Shown: piece by piece, positions 9,251-18,610 of the stretch
How positions within the stretch are numbered: position 1 is the stretch's first letter
Layout: each line of letters opens with the position of its first letter
Origin: Myxococcales bacterium
GTDB lineage: Bacteria > Myxococcota_A > UBA9042 > GCA-2863065
DNA: 47,350 nt
Assembly: GCA_018780435.1 (NCBI GenBank)
Contig: JADMJS010000429.1
Location: 1 to 47,350, forward strand
Direction: 5' to 3'
The notes under the pieces: generated by a model
The model's database searches: none
Seen by the model: only the letters and a program-made list of their open reading frames with translations
What the model was told of the DNA's origin: nothing
Made by a program: the position numbers and the translations under genes

Positions 9251-11353
9251 GTGGACCTCTGGATCCGCATACAGAGCGCGCTGCTCGCCGCCGTCATCTC
9301 GTCGGCGCTCGCGGTCACGATCCTCCTCCGCAACCGCCGGAACCGCCTCTACCAGCTCTATGCCACGTTCAACCTGAACCTGGTCGCTTGGTACATCTCC
9401 GACGCGCTCTCGGTCTATCTCGGCGCGAGCACGCCCTTCCTCGACAAGGTGCGCGTGCTCGTCGCGATCATGATCCCGCTGAGCGCGCTGCGCTTCTTCC
9501 GCGCGTTCGTGTCGGACAAGTCGCTGCTCTCGGACCGCATGTACCGGCTCTTCGTCGCGATGGCCGTCGTTCTCGCCGTGCTCGTCGTCGCCGACGTGCA
9601 TCGCGAGACCGAGCTCGTCGACCGCGCCATCTACGGCTACATCTGCATCGCCCTCTACGTCTCGCTCTACTTCATCTACCGGCGCTTCAAGCGCCTTGAG
9701 TCGAAGGTCGAGCGCACCCGACTCCAGTACCTGATGGTCTCCGGCGCGGTGGCCTTCACGCTCGCGCTCCTCGACTACCTCCCCGGAATCGGTTACTACT
9801 TCTTTGGCAATATACTTACGATATTGTTCCTGTACTTCGTTTTCCAGATCATCTTGAAGCTGCGCGTCCTCGACCTCTACGAGTTTCTCGGCCGCGCCAT
9901 CGTGATGGCGACCTTCTCCTTCGTCGTCGCCGGTATCTACGTGACGCTCGTCGTGTGGTGGCGCAAGGAGATCGATCTCTTCGTCTTCAACACCCTCATC
10001 GCGTCGATCGTGCTCTACATCCTCTACGAGCCCATGCGGGTCTTCGTCGAAGAGCGCATGAACCACCTGCTCTTCCGCGAGCGCTACGAGTTCGAAGCGC
10101 ACCTCGAAGCGCTGCGCCGACAGATGAGCACGCTCATCAACGTCGAAGACCTCGCCGACACCATCCTCCGCAGGCTCGAGACTAGCCGCCGCGTCACCCA
10201 CGCCGCTGTCTATCTCCTCGAAGAGTACGGGCTGGCCTACTCGGCGCAGGCCTATATGGGCCCGCTCCCGCTCCGGCGCCTCGACCGCGTCACGCACCAC
10301 CCCTTCCTCCGGCGCCTGCGCGATCAAGCGGCCGTCGTGCTCGAGAACCTCGAACGCGAACGAAAACAGCTCGAAGAACACGGCGCCCCACCGGGCGCGG
10401 TCGAAGAGCTCGACAACGTGCTCGCCACCATGACCGCGCTCCACTCGGGCGTCGCGTTGCCCTTCATCGCGGACGGCCACGTCCTCGGCTTCCTCACGAT
10501 CAAAGACGACCGCCTCCGCGAGGCCTATTCGTCCGAAGAGCTGCGCCTCCTCGCCGGCGTCGCCGCGCAAGCCACACTCGCCATCGAGAACTCGCGCCTC
10601 TTCGACAAGGTCCGCGATCGCGACCGCCTCGCCGCGCTCGGTGAGATGTCGGCCGGCCTGGCGCACGAGATCCGGAATCCGCTTGGCGCCATCAAAGGCG
10701 CGGCCCAGCTCCTCGAAGGAGGCGAGCCCGATCCCGAGATGCTCCGCATCATCGTCGACGAGACCAATCGCCTGAACACGGTCGTCTCCGAGTTCCTCGA
10801 CTACGCGCGCCCGAACCGCAAGCCGAACCTCGTCGAGACGGACGTGAACCGCGTCGTCGAGCTCACTCTCGACGTCGTGCGCGCCGACAACCCCGGCCGC
10901 CACGAGATCCAGACCCGTCTCATGAACGTGCTCCCGAAGGTCCAATCCGACCCGGAGCAGCTACGCCACGTCTTCCTGAACCTCGCGCAGAACGCGATGC
11001 AGGCGATGACCGCGACCGCCCAGTCGGGCACCCTCACCGTCACGACACGGCTCGTCGAGTCCCGCGGCGCCGCGCTCGAGGGCGAGACAGCGCTCATCCG
11101 CATCGAGTTCGCCGACGTGGGCGCGGGTATCCCGGACGAGGTGCGGAAGAATCTCTTCATCCCCTTCTTCACGACCAAACAACGTGGCACCGGGCTCGGG
11201 CTCGCTCTCAGCCTGCGCCTCGTCCGGAATCTCGGAGGCAACATCGAGGTTGTCTCGAGGCCGGGCCAAGGCAGCACTTTCACCGTCGTGTTGCCAGCCC
11301 GGCTCTCCCCAGTTTCGCCCCTCGTGCTCGCACCGACCGGAAACCCTTCATGA
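9251..11353 (+). CDS. Membrane sensor histidine kinase with GAF-like domain
   Basis: 700 residues. The N-terminal 260 form about seven to eight membrane helices. A GAF-like region (about 290-450) follows, then HisKA with the H-box LAHEIRNPLGAIKG (phospho-His near residue 472) and a HATPase domain with N-box LNLAQNAMQAM, G1 DVGAGIPDEV and G2 GTGLGLALSLR. The layout resembles PrsK-like/NtrB-type kinases that partner NtrC-family regulators. No response regulator is adjacent; the nearest is at 38441-39847. The start is a GTG. Its end overlaps alanine racemase by 4 bases (ATGA). Confidence 0.88.
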   Translation: MDLWIRIQSALLAAVISSALAVTILLRNRRNRLYQLYATFNLNLVAWYISDALSVYLGASTPFLDKVRVLVAIMIPLSALRFFRAFVSDKSLLSDRMYRLFVAMAVVLAVLVVADVHRETELVDRAIYGYICIALYVSLYFIYRRFKRLESKVERTRLQYLMVSGAVAFTLALLDYLPGIGYYFFGNILTILFLYFVFQIILKLRVLDLYEFLGRAIVMATFSFVVAGIYVTLVVWWRKEIDLFVFNTLIASIVLYILYEPMRVFVEERMNHLLFRERYEFEAHLEALRRQMSTLINVEDLADTILRRLETSRRVTHAAVYLLEEYGLAYSAQAYMGPLPLRRLDRVTHHPFLRRLRDQAAVVLENLERERKQLEEHGAPPGAVEELDNVLATMTALHSGVALPFIADGHVLGFLTIKDDRLREAYSSEELRLLAGVAAQATLAIENSRLFDKVRDRDRLAALGEMSAGLAHEIRNPLGAIKGAAQLLEGGEPDPEMLRIIVDETNRLNTVVSEFLDYARPNRKPNLVETDVNRVVELTLDVVRADNPGRHEIQTRLMNVLPKVQSDPEQLRHVFLNLAQNAMQAMTATAQSGTLTVTTRLVESRGAALEGETALIRIEFADVGAGIPDEVRKNLFIPFFTTKQRGTGLGLALSLRLVRNLGGNIEVVSRPGQGSTFTVVLPARLSPVSPLVLAPTGNPS

Positions 11354-12498
11354 TTCTTCCCGATGGCGTTCACACCTGGATCGAGGTGTCGCGTGGCGCG
11401 CTCCTTCACAACCTCGAGACGCTACGTCGCAGTGCGGGTGGCGCCCTCGTCGCCCCCGTCGTCAAAGCCAACGCCTACGGCCACGGACTCGAACTCGTGG
11501 CGGGCGTCCTCGCCGCGGCGGGAGTCCCACGTCTCTGCGTGAACGAACTCGAAGAGGTGCGCCGTCTTCGCGCGCTCGGACTGACGCTCCCGCTTTGTGT
11601 GCTCGGGCCGACGCTGCCGTCCGACTCGCCGCGTATTGCCGACCTCGGGTGTGAGGTCGTCGTCTCGTCCTGGGCGCAGCTCACCGCGCTCTCGGCCGCG
11701 GGCGCCACGGTCGGTCGGCCAAGCGGTGTACATCTCAAGGTCGAGACCGGTACCCACCGCCAGGGAGTCCCGCCGTCCGAGATTCGCGAGCTTCTCGCCC
11801 GCTTGCCTGGCCTTCCTGGCGTGCGCCTCGTCGGCCTCACGACGCATCTCGCCGATGTCGAGGACGAGACCGAATCGAGCTTCGCCCGCGTCCAGCTCGC
11901 CGCCTTCGACGACGTCGCCGCCGCGCTCCCGCCCGGCGTCTTGCGCCACGTCGCCGCGAGCGCCGGTGAGCTCCTCATCCCCGAGGCGCGCTACGACATG
12001 GTCCGGCCCGGCATCGCGCTCTATGGCCTCTGGCCGAGTGAGAAGACCCGTATCGCCTCGGAGCTGCTCGGGGAACGGTCCGCCACCGTCGCCCCGATCG
12101 AGCTGAAGCCGGCCATGCGCTGGATGACCCGCGTCATGCAAGTGCGCGACGCCGAAAAGGGCGCTTGGGTCGGCTACGGCCGCACGTCGCGCCTCGCCCG
12201 CGCCACTCGACTCGCGCTTCTCCCGGTCGGCTACTACGACGGCTGGGATCGCGGCCTCTCCGGCCAAGGCGTCGTCGCCATTCGGGGACGGTTGGCGCCC
12301 GTGGTCGGCCGTGTCGCCATGAACATGACCGTCGTCGACGTCACGGAACTGCCCGTCGCTGAAGGGGATCCGGTCCTTCTACTCGGCCCCGACCACGACG
12401 AGACCACGGCCGACCGGCTCGCCGAACGTCTCGGGACCATTCATTACGAGGTCACGACTCGTATCGAAGGGCGGCACCCTCGCGTTCTGGTGGACTGA
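11350..12498 (+). CDS. alr: Alanine racemase
   Basis: A 382-residue PLP enzyme that makes D-alanine for peptidoglycan. The PLP lysine is K39 in PVVKANAYGHG. MVRPGIALYG lies near 216, VGYGRTSRL carries the second catalytic Tyr near 273, and LLPVGYYDGW and GRVAMNMTVVDVT follow. Length and motif order are normal. The ATG overlaps the kinase stop (ATGA), and its own TGA overlaps the next ATG (TGATG), so translation of three genes appears coupled. Coupling to a sensor kinase is unusual and hints at wall-related control. Confidence 0.95.
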   Translation: MILPDGVHTWIEVSRGALLHNLETLRRSAGGALVAPVVKANAYGHGLELVAGVLAAAGVPRLCVNELEEVRRLRALGLTLPLCVLGPTLPSDSPRIADLGCEVVVSSWAQLTALSAAGATVGRPSGVHLKVETGTHRQGVPPSEIRELLARLPGLPGVRLVGLTTHLADVEDETESSFARVQLAAFDDVAAALPPGVLRHVAASAGELLIPEARYDMVRPGIALYGLWPSEKTRIASELLGERSATVAPIELKPAMRWMTRVMQVRDAEKGAWVGYGRTSRLARATRLALLPVGYYDGWDRGLSGQGVVAIRGRLAPVVGRVAMNMTVVDVTELPVAEGDPVLLLGPDHDETTADRLAERLGTIHYEVTTRIEGRHPRVLVD

Positions 12499-12938
12499 TG
12501 ATGCGTCTCCTCGTTCTCGCTGCGGCTCTGTCCCTGGCTCCCGGCTGCAAAGGCCGAGGCCAGGTGACGGTCGAGCTCTCCTTCGACGGAAAAGTCCTCA
12601 CGACCTGCAAGGCCAGCGGACTCGACGCCTTGAACCCTGAAGGCGGCGGGTACGCGTACCGCTGCGACGGCGGCACGAGCCTCTACGTCATTCAGGACAC
12701 GAGCGTCTCGAAGGACCAGTCGATCGTCTCGATCAACTTCCCCGACGGCGCAACCACCCGGCACCTCAAGCCGGCCGTCTTCGCCTCCACCCGCGGCACT
12801 ATCGATTGCCCGTCGGCCAAAGCGCTCGCCCGGACGACGGGTGAACCTTCCATTCCACCCGCAACGCCCGGCACATGGACGCTGCAGATGGCCGATCCGT
12901 GCGGCCCGGTGACCTTCACGGTCACACGTACGCCATGA
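12498..12938 (+). CDS. Small predicted lipoprotein, unknown function
   Basis: 146 residues. A signal peptide ends in a lipobox (LAPGC, Cys17), followed by a beta-rich domain with several Cys (near 34, 52, 98 and 135) that could form disulfides. The ATG overlaps the alr stop as TGATG; a second ATG follows at once. No family recognised. It is the last gene before a 106-base gap. Confidence 0.7.
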   Translation: MMRLLVLAAALSLAPGCKGRGQVTVELSFDGKVLTTCKASGLDALNPEGGGYAYRCDGGTSLYVIQDTSVSKDQSIVSINFPDGATTRHLKPAVFASTRGTIDCPSAKALARTTGEPSIPPATPGTWTLQMADPCGPVTFTVTRTP

Positions 12939-13044
12939 CCGCTGCTAGCGCTGGAGCGAATGAATCGTCGTTCAGTCGAGAACCTCGAAGCGGTCAACTG
13001 CATCTGCCATAGTGCCGCAGCCCCACCTTCGCACCTGGAGCCCC

Positions 13045-14406
13045 ATGACACGCCGCTTCGTTGGCCTCTCGCTCACCCTCCCGTTCCTTGGCGTGCTCTC
13101 GTGCAGCGACGACGCCACGACCGCCATCACCGCTGACGTCTCCGCGGACATGGCGACCGCCGACGCGGATCCCGCCGACGCCCCCTCGGATGACGTCGCC
13201 ATCGAGGTCGTCGCCACTGTCACGGGCGCTCCGGCGGTCGCGGAGGCCGGCGCGGCGATCTCGCTGCAGGTCGAGACGGTCCCACCGACCTCGGGCTTGG
13301 CGGTGACCGCGACGGTCAACGCGGGCGGCGGGACCGTGCCGCCCGCGGCCATGACGACCGATGGTGACGGTCGAAGCGCCCTGCAATGGACGCTCGGCGC
13401 CCTCCCCATCCCGCAGCGGCTCACGGTGGAGGTGGGTGGCGTCGTTCACCTCGTCGAGGTCGACGCGACCCTCGACACGCCGCTCTCGAGCACGGCCTTC
13501 GGTGACGTCGCAACCTACTTCGAAGCGGAAGTCCTCGAAGGCTCCACTGAAGACCTGGTCTTCGCACGCGACGCGCTCGTCCTCGGCGCGCCCGGCGGGC
13601 TCCTCGCGGTCGACGCGGCCGGCGCCGTGAGCCGTGTCGTGCTCTCGGGCGAGGTTCCAGCCCGGGGCTGGGGCGTCGCGAGCCACCCGGACGGCACCCT
13701 CTGGGTCGTGGACTCGGCAGCCCAGCGCCTCACGCGCGTCGATACGGCTGGCGTCGTGAAGTCGGTCCTCAGCGCTGATGGCGCCGACGCATTCAACGGC
13801 TTGAATGACGTCGAAGTCGGCCCCGACGGCCGCGTCTATGCCTCCGACCCGTGCCTTGGCCGCGTCGTTCGAGTGAACGTGGACACGGACCAGCAAGACG
13901 GCAGCCTCGGCTTCGATCGCGCCAAACAAGGCGGCCCCAACGGCATGGCCTTCGACTCGGCCGGTCGCCTCTACGTGAGCACCGAGAACACCGTCCTCCT
14001 CTGCGGTCAGGACGTGGCCGCCTACGACGCCCCCCTCGCGGGTGTCTATCGCGCGGACGTCAGCGGCGACGGCTTTGGGGCGCTCGAGCCCATTCAGGAG
14101 GGCCTCGGCGTCTTCGGCGACGGCATGGCCTTCGACCGGGACGGCAACCTCTACGTCATCATCGACACGGTGAACGGCGTCGCCATCGGTGAGAGCGCGG
14201 TCTGGGTCCTCCCGGGCGGCGACGGGCCGGCGCGAAAAGCCGTCGTCGCCCCACCGGGCATCCTCTACGCGAACCTCGCGTTCGGCCGCGGCGACTTCGG
14301 CCCCACGTCGCTGTATTTGTGCCTACTGAGCGCCGCCCCGCTCACCGGCCCGGAGTCGCTCGGGCTACACCGGCTCGAGGTCGGCGTCGAGGGCGCGCCG
14401 CGCTGA
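13045..14406 (+). CDS. Lipoprotein with SMP-30/NHL-like beta-propeller
   Basis: A 453-residue protein starting MTRRFVGLSLTLPFLGVLSC, with a lipobox Cys at 20. An Asp/Ala-rich spacer and a short Ig-like segment (about 55-145) lead to propeller blades with repeated motifs such as HPDGTLWVVDSAAQ, GPDGRVYASDP, DSAGRLYVSTEN and DRDGNLYVI. These resemble SMP-30/gluconolactonase or NHL propellers, which bind or hydrolyse small substrates; no catalytic assignment is made. The ATG at 13045 is preferred over a GTG at 13012 because TGGAG precedes it and the signal peptide starts there. Confidence 0.8.
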   Translation: MTRRFVGLSLTLPFLGVLSCSDDATTAITADVSADMATADADPADAPSDDVAIEVVATVTGAPAVAEAGAAISLQVETVPPTSGLAVTATVNAGGGTVPPAAMTTDGDGRSALQWTLGALPIPQRLTVEVGGVVHLVEVDATLDTPLSSTAFGDVATYFEAEVLEGSTEDLVFARDALVLGAPGGLLAVDAAGAVSRVVLSGEVPARGWGVASHPDGTLWVVDSAAQRLTRVDTAGVVKSVLSADGADAFNGLNDVEVGPDGRVYASDPCLGRVVRVNVDTDQQDGSLGFDRAKQGGPNGMAFDSAGRLYVSTENTVLLCGQDVAAYDAPLAGVYRADVSGDGFGALEPIQEGLGVFGDGMAFDRDGNLYVIIDTVNGVAIGESAVWVLPGGDGPARKAVVAPPGILYANLAFGRGDFGPTSLYLCLLSAAPLTGPESLGLHRLEVGVEGAPR

Positions 14407-14408
14407 GC

Positions 14409-15029
14409 TCAGTCCACCCGAACGATGCTGCTGTAGGACGGGGAGCCTCCGCCGTCCGCTTCGGCCGCGATGGCGCGGAACCAGAACGACTGCGACGCGT
14501 AAGTCGGCAGAGAGTAACCCGCGATGTCGTTCGGCTCGAGGCCCACCAAGATGTCGCGCCAAACCGGGTCGAGCTCGGTCTTCATCTGAATCGTCACGAC
14601 CGCGTCGCCCGGTGCGACGGACATGCCGCCCTCCGTCGTGGTCCATTCGAAGCGCGCTTCCGCGGCCACGGAGCCCAGAACGACCACCGTGTGGACGCGC
14701 ACGTCGAGCGCGATCGAGAACACGCGCGCTGCTGGCGTGGGGGCGGTGTTTCCGCCTTGATTGAACTGTCCGAAATCGCCGGGATTTCCCGGTGCGGGCA
14801 ACGCGTCCGTTGAGCCGCTGCCGTCGTCATCAGGGCCTGAGATCTGCGTCGTGCCGCCCGGTTCAGTGGCGCCGTCGTCGTCATCATCGAGGCCGTCGTC
14901 CAAACGGTCGCTTGACGGTGATCGCGACAGACCGTCCGCGATCTCGCCAAGGGGGTCACAAGCCAGGATCGAGCTGGAGCCAAGCACGAGCGCTGTCACG
15001 ATGGACTTCAAGGAACGCGAGTGTCGCAT
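14409..15029 (-). CDS. Predicted lipoprotein with Asp-rich linker
   Basis: 206 residues. A signal peptide ends in a lipobox (SSSILAC, Cys24). A strongly acidic Asp/Gly/Ser stretch (about 40-80) acts as a spacer, and a C-terminal beta-rich domain follows from about 100, with a fibronectin-type III-like look (FWFRAIAAEADGGGSPSY). GAGG lies 9 bases before the ATG. It converges with the propeller lipoprotein and diverges from the membrane protein at 15220. Function unknown. Confidence 0.7.
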   Translation of the reverse strand: MRHSRSLKSIVTALVLGSSSILACDPLGEIADGLSRSPSSDRLDDGLDDDDDGATEPGGTTQISGPDDDGSGSTDALPAPGNPGDFGQFNQGGNTAPTPAARVFSIALDVRVHTVVVLGSVAAEARFEWTTTEGGMSVAPGDAVVTIQMKTELDPVWRDILVGLEPNDIAGYSLPTYASQSFWFRAIAAEADGGGSPSYSSIVRVD

Positions 15030-15219
15030 GAGAAAACCTCATCCAAATTGGAGGGATACAAACCAAGTAGAGAGAACCCGGAGCGGAGCGCCGCGAGTGG
15101 GAGGTGAAACGGGCGGGCTACGGGGGCGATCTAAGGGATGCCGGAATTTTCTCGGCATTGCGCCTTCCGGGGCCCAAAGGGAGTTGATCCGCACATCGCC
15201 GCCGCTCAACCAACGACCG

Positions 15220-16614
15220 ATGCTTCTGCTCTACTTCGCCCATGTCCTCATCGGGTTGGCGCTCCTCTGGTCCCTGTCGCGAGGCCGCCGGGCGCTCCTC
15301 ACGGTCGTCGGCTTCGTCATGCCGCTCTCCGGGCTGGTCGTCGCGGACGGCGTCGGTTGGAGCTGGCTCAAGCTGCTGCCCGCGTTCCTGCTCGTTGGCG
15401 CGTTGGTCTTCCCCGGCGGCCGCCCGCTTACGACGCTCCCGGGGCGCCGCGCCCTCCTCGCGCTCGCGCTGTGGGCCACCGCCGTCACGGCGGGCACCCG
15501 GATCTTCGACTTCGAGCTCGAGGGGCTCATGGCCCTCGCGTCGCAATACGGCTGGAGCGGCGCGCAGAACGAACATCGGCACGCCGTTCAGCTCGTCGTC
15601 CAGGCCGGCCAGTGGCTCGTCTTCGCGCTGGCGTATCGGCTGGCGGCGTCGGCCGCAGATGGGCGCGCGGCGGCGAACGGCTTCATCGCCGGCAATGTCC
15701 TCAGCGTCGTCGTGGGGATCTATCAGGCGATAGCGCAGGGTATGGACCTGCCCTGGCTCTCCGTCGCCGACGGCGCCGCGCTGAGCGGCCACCTCGGGAC
15801 CGGGAACCTACCCGGGAACACGCTCGCGCTCGGGCCGCTCCGGGTCGCGCGTCTTTATGGGCTCGGCGGTGAGCCCAAGCACACGGCAGCGCTCGCGGTC
15901 ATGGCGATAGGGCTGCTCCTGCAGCGGGATCTCGCGGACGGGCAGGGCGTCGGACCTTCACCTCATCGCCGGCCGGCGATGCTGCTGCTCGTCGTGGGGG
16001 TCGCGCTCACGCTCTCGACCTCGGGATGGCTCGCGCTTGCCGCGTTGACCCTCGGAATGACGGGAGCGTCCGGCGTCGTCCGATTCGGCAACGCCCTCGC
16101 CCGACGACGCGTCGTCCGACTCGGACTGAACGTCGGGCTCGGCGTGCTCGCCGTGATGCTGCTGTCGGCGCAGCTCGGTGAGGAGCAGCGGGATGGCCTC
16201 GTCGAGTACCGGCTGACGGACCGGCTCTCAAGCCTCGACAGGCTCGCTCGCTTCGAGCCGAAGGACGCCACGGCCATCGCCTTCCTGGCCGACCGTCCCA
16301 GTGTCTTGCCCTTTGGCTGCGGTGTTGGAGGGGTCGACTTCTTCCTCCTGCCTTACAACGAGCGGGTGGACGTCGGTCCGGGCCGCATGTTGACGCCGAC
16401 CTACTTCCTGACACGCACCGTCGGTGAGGTCGGGCTGGTCGGGCTCGGGCTCGTCGTCGGCGTGCTCCTCGCGATCATCAAGGGTAGCCGCCCCGGGCTC
16501 GGTGGCCTCTTCGTGTCGCTCGCGCCGCTCACGCTGGTACAGCCGATCCTTGTGCTGACGGCCTTCCTCTTCCTCGCCGGAGCGCTCGTGGGTCCGCGCC
16601 GGGCCGACGCTTGA
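15220..16614 (+). CDS. O-antigen ligase/Wzy-like polytopic membrane protein
   Basis: 464 residues with about 10-11 predicted membrane helices and one large periplasmic loop near the C-terminus (about 330-400). Features shared with the O-antigen ligase/polymerase superfamily are the RLYGLGGEPKHTA segment and the late motif FGCGVGGVDFFLLPYNE before TRTVGEVGLVGLG. Such proteins join or polymerise lipid-linked glycans in the inner membrane. No glycosyltransferases are nearby, so the substrate is unknown. The ATG at 15220 directly begins the first helix; no good ribosome site is seen. The 190-base gap upstream is shared with the divergent lipoprotein and must hold both promoters. Confidence 0.7.
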   Translation: MLLLYFAHVLIGLALLWSLSRGRRALLTVVGFVMPLSGLVVADGVGWSWLKLLPAFLLVGALVFPGGRPLTTLPGRRALLALALWATAVTAGTRIFDFELEGLMALASQYGWSGAQNEHRHAVQLVVQAGQWLVFALAYRLAASAADGRAAANGFIAGNVLSVVVGIYQAIAQGMDLPWLSVADGAALSGHLGTGNLPGNTLALGPLRVARLYGLGGEPKHTAALAVMAIGLLLQRDLADGQGVGPSPHRRPAMLLLVVGVALTLSTSGWLALAALTLGMTGASGVVRFGNALARRRVVRLGLNVGLGVLAVMLLSAQLGEEQRDGLVEYRLTDRLSSLDRLARFEPKDATAIAFLADRPSVLPFGCGVGGVDFFLLPYNERVDVGPGRMLTPTYFLTRTVGEVGLVGLGLVVGVLLAIIKGSRPGLGGLFVSLAPLTLVQPILVLTAFLFLAGALVGPRRADA

Positions 16615-16625
16615 GCGATCCGCGC

Positions 16626-17168
16626 TCAGGGCGCCGGCCCACGGACGCCGGCCTCGAGCAGCCGCCTCAGCTCGATCATCTGGTCGCGCGCGAGCCGCTG
16701 ACCGACCCACGACGACCACAAGAGGACGACTGCGAGCACCGCGCACGCGAGCAGCCCCCAGAGCCCGGTCGGGGTGCCCCCGAGAGAACGCTGTGAGTAC
16801 GCGAAGATGGAGGAGAAGAACGCCAGCACACCGAGGCCGAGGTAGCTGAACGCGAAGCCGGTCCACACCGTCGGGTGTGGGCTGAAGCGGCCCGTGATCC
16901 GGGTGATGACGGCCCCGTCCGTCGCTTCGCGTTGGTCGACGTCGAGGTTCAGCCACGGCGACCAGAAGTGGCGGTGTTCGGGTTTGAAGGTCAAGACCAG
17001 GTGGTCGGCCCGCCGGCTCGCGCCGCCCGTCGGCGATTGGCCGTGTAGCGAGCGCGCCCAGCGGACCTCGTACGCGGGCCCGACGAGGCCGGCGTGCAGC
17101 CGATCTTGAACCTGCGCCAGGGGCAGGGGGACCTCCACCGAGAAGGTGGGCCGGTGTTCGAACGTCAT
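16626..17168 (-). CDS. Small membrane protein at the end of the copper operon
   Basis: 180 residues: a soluble N-terminal half (about 1-105) with an SRPBCC-like feel, then two membrane helices (about 108-130 and 138-158) and a short basic tail. The ATG at 17168 has GGAGG upstream; longer in-frame starts lie in unlikely sequence. It begins 55 bases after the multicopper oxidase stop on the same strand, so it is probably co-transcribed. No known family recognised. It has no Cys or Met cluster that would by itself indicate copper binding. Confidence 0.65.
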   Translation of the reverse strand: MTFEHRPTFSVEVPLPLAQVQDRLHAGLVGPAYEVRWARSLHGQSPTGGASRRADHLVLTFKPEHRHFWSPWLNLDVDQREATDGAVITRITGRFSPHPTVWTGFAFSYLGLGVLAFFSSIFAYSQRSLGGTPTGLWGLLACAVLAVVLLWSSWVGQRLARDQMIELRRLLEAGVRGPAP

Positions 17169-17223
17169 GGCAGCCTCCGCGCAAACGAGTGTGCACGAGA
17201 CCACCTGAGATTGCATCCGGCGG

Positions 17224-18546
17224 CTAGTGACCCTCGATGCCGTCCCGAGCCATGCGTTCGGGTGATGCAGGGCCGGCGACGGTCCCACGCGGGTATGGGT
17301 ACCAGCCCTCACCGGTTTGTCCAGGCGCGCGCACTTTGATGATCGTGAACATGCCGCCCATGTCGATGTAGCTGAACGGCCCGGGGCCCCCCTTCATCGG
17401 GAGACTGTTGGGTGGAATAGGCATGTCCATCTCGCCCATCCCGCCTTGCCCGTTCTGTCCCATCGACATGTAGCCTCGGTTGACCCGCGCCATTCGACGG
17501 TCCGCCTTCTTCAAGTCGGCGGCGAGGGTGTTGGCGAGGCCATGGCCCATCTGCGTCATGACGTGGTGAGTCATGTGGCAGTGCATCGCCCAGTCGCCGG
17601 GCTCTTCGGTGACGAACTCGATGACTCTCGTCGCACCCACAGGGACCAGGACGGTCGTGTCTGGATGTTGAGCCGATTTGGGCACATAGCCGCCATCGGT
17701 CGCCGTGACGACGAAGTTCAGTCCATGGAGGTGGATCGGGTGGTGGTCCATCGGGCTGAGGTTGCCCAGACGAATCCGCACGCGTTCTCCGAGGCCGACC
17801 ACGAGCGGCTCGGTTCCGGGGAAAGCACGCCCATTGAAGGTCAGGAGGTTGAAGTCGTTCATGGAGCTCGGGTCCGGCCGCTTGGCGCCGACATCCAGCT
17901 TCCACTCGTGAGTCATCATCACGAAATCTCGGTCCACTCGAGGCCCCCGAAGCCGCTTCGGGTGGACGATGAACATCCCCTTGAGGCCAAGAGCGATCTG
18001 GACCATCTCGTCATAGTGTGAATGGTACATATATGTGCCGGGGTGCTTGACGGTGAACTCGTACACCCAGGTCTCGCCAGGCGGGATGGGTCTCTGATTG
18101 AGCCCGGCGACGCCGTCCATGCCGTTCGGAATGATGAGCCCGTGCCAGTGGACCGTGGTCGGTTCCGGGAGCCGATTGGTGACGTAGATTCGCAGGCGGT
18201 CGCCCTCCACGGCCTCCAGGGTCGGACCCGGCGTGCCACCGTTGTAGCCCCACACGACGCCGCGCAGCCCCGGCGCGAACTCGTGGTCCACCGGCTCGGC
18301 GACGAGGTGACCGACTTTGACGCCGTCGCGTTTCGTCCACGGCAGGGACTTGCCGTTTGGCGTCGTCACCGGCACCTGGCCGCCGGGGAAGGCGCCGCCG
18401 GTGTGGCCGGCCGGCGCCGGGTCAGTGTCGGTGTTCGGCTCCGTGGTCGGGGGCGTGTCCGACGCGAGCGCCCGACCGCTCAACATAGCAGCCCCAAAGA
18501 AGCTGCCGGCGACTGAGACGAAGCCACGTCGATCGAGGGTCTTCAT
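17224..18546 (-). CDS. Tat-exported multicopper oxidase
   Basis: 440 residues. A twin-Arg signal (LDRRGFVSVAGSFF, residues 4-17) indicates folded export by Tat. All four copper-binding His motifs are present: HWHG (133-136), HSH (175-177), HPIHLHG (269-275) and HCHMTHH (322-328), with C323 and M333 completing a type 1 site. A Met-rich stretch (about 360-384) resembles those binding Cu(I) in CueO-type enzymes. It probably oxidises periplasmic Cu(I) to the less toxic Cu(II). The ATG at 18546 has AGGAG upstream. It follows the TolC-like gene by 64 bases. Confidence 0.9.
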   Translation of the reverse strand: MKTLDRRGFVSVAGSFFGAAMLSGRALASDTPPTTEPNTDTDPAPAGHTGGAFPGGQVPVTTPNGKSLPWTKRDGVKVGHLVAEPVDHEFAPGLRGVVWGYNGGTPGPTLEAVEGDRLRIYVTNRLPEPTTVHWHGLIIPNGMDGVAGLNQRPIPPGETWVYEFTVKHPGTYMYHSHYDEMVQIALGLKGMFIVHPKRLRGPRVDRDFVMMTHEWKLDVGAKRPDPSSMNDFNLLTFNGRAFPGTEPLVVGLGERVRIRLGNLSPMDHHPIHLHGLNFVVTATDGGYVPKSAQHPDTTVLVPVGATRVIEFVTEEPGDWAMHCHMTHHVMTQMGHGLANTLAADLKKADRRMARVNRGYMSMGQNGQGGMGEMDMPIPPNSLPMKGGPGPFSYIDMGGMFTIIKVRAPGQTGEGWYPYPRGTVAGPASPERMARDGIEGH

Positions 18547-18610
18547 GAGCGTGCTCCTGGTGTATCGAGACCGAGTCCGAGGTCGAATGTGACCGAGGTT
18601 GCCGCGTTCA

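Noticed and set aside
8759..10945. A 728-codon open frame antisense to the TPR and histidine kinase genes
   Set aside because: It crosses two well-supported genes and has only low-complexity acidic sequence.
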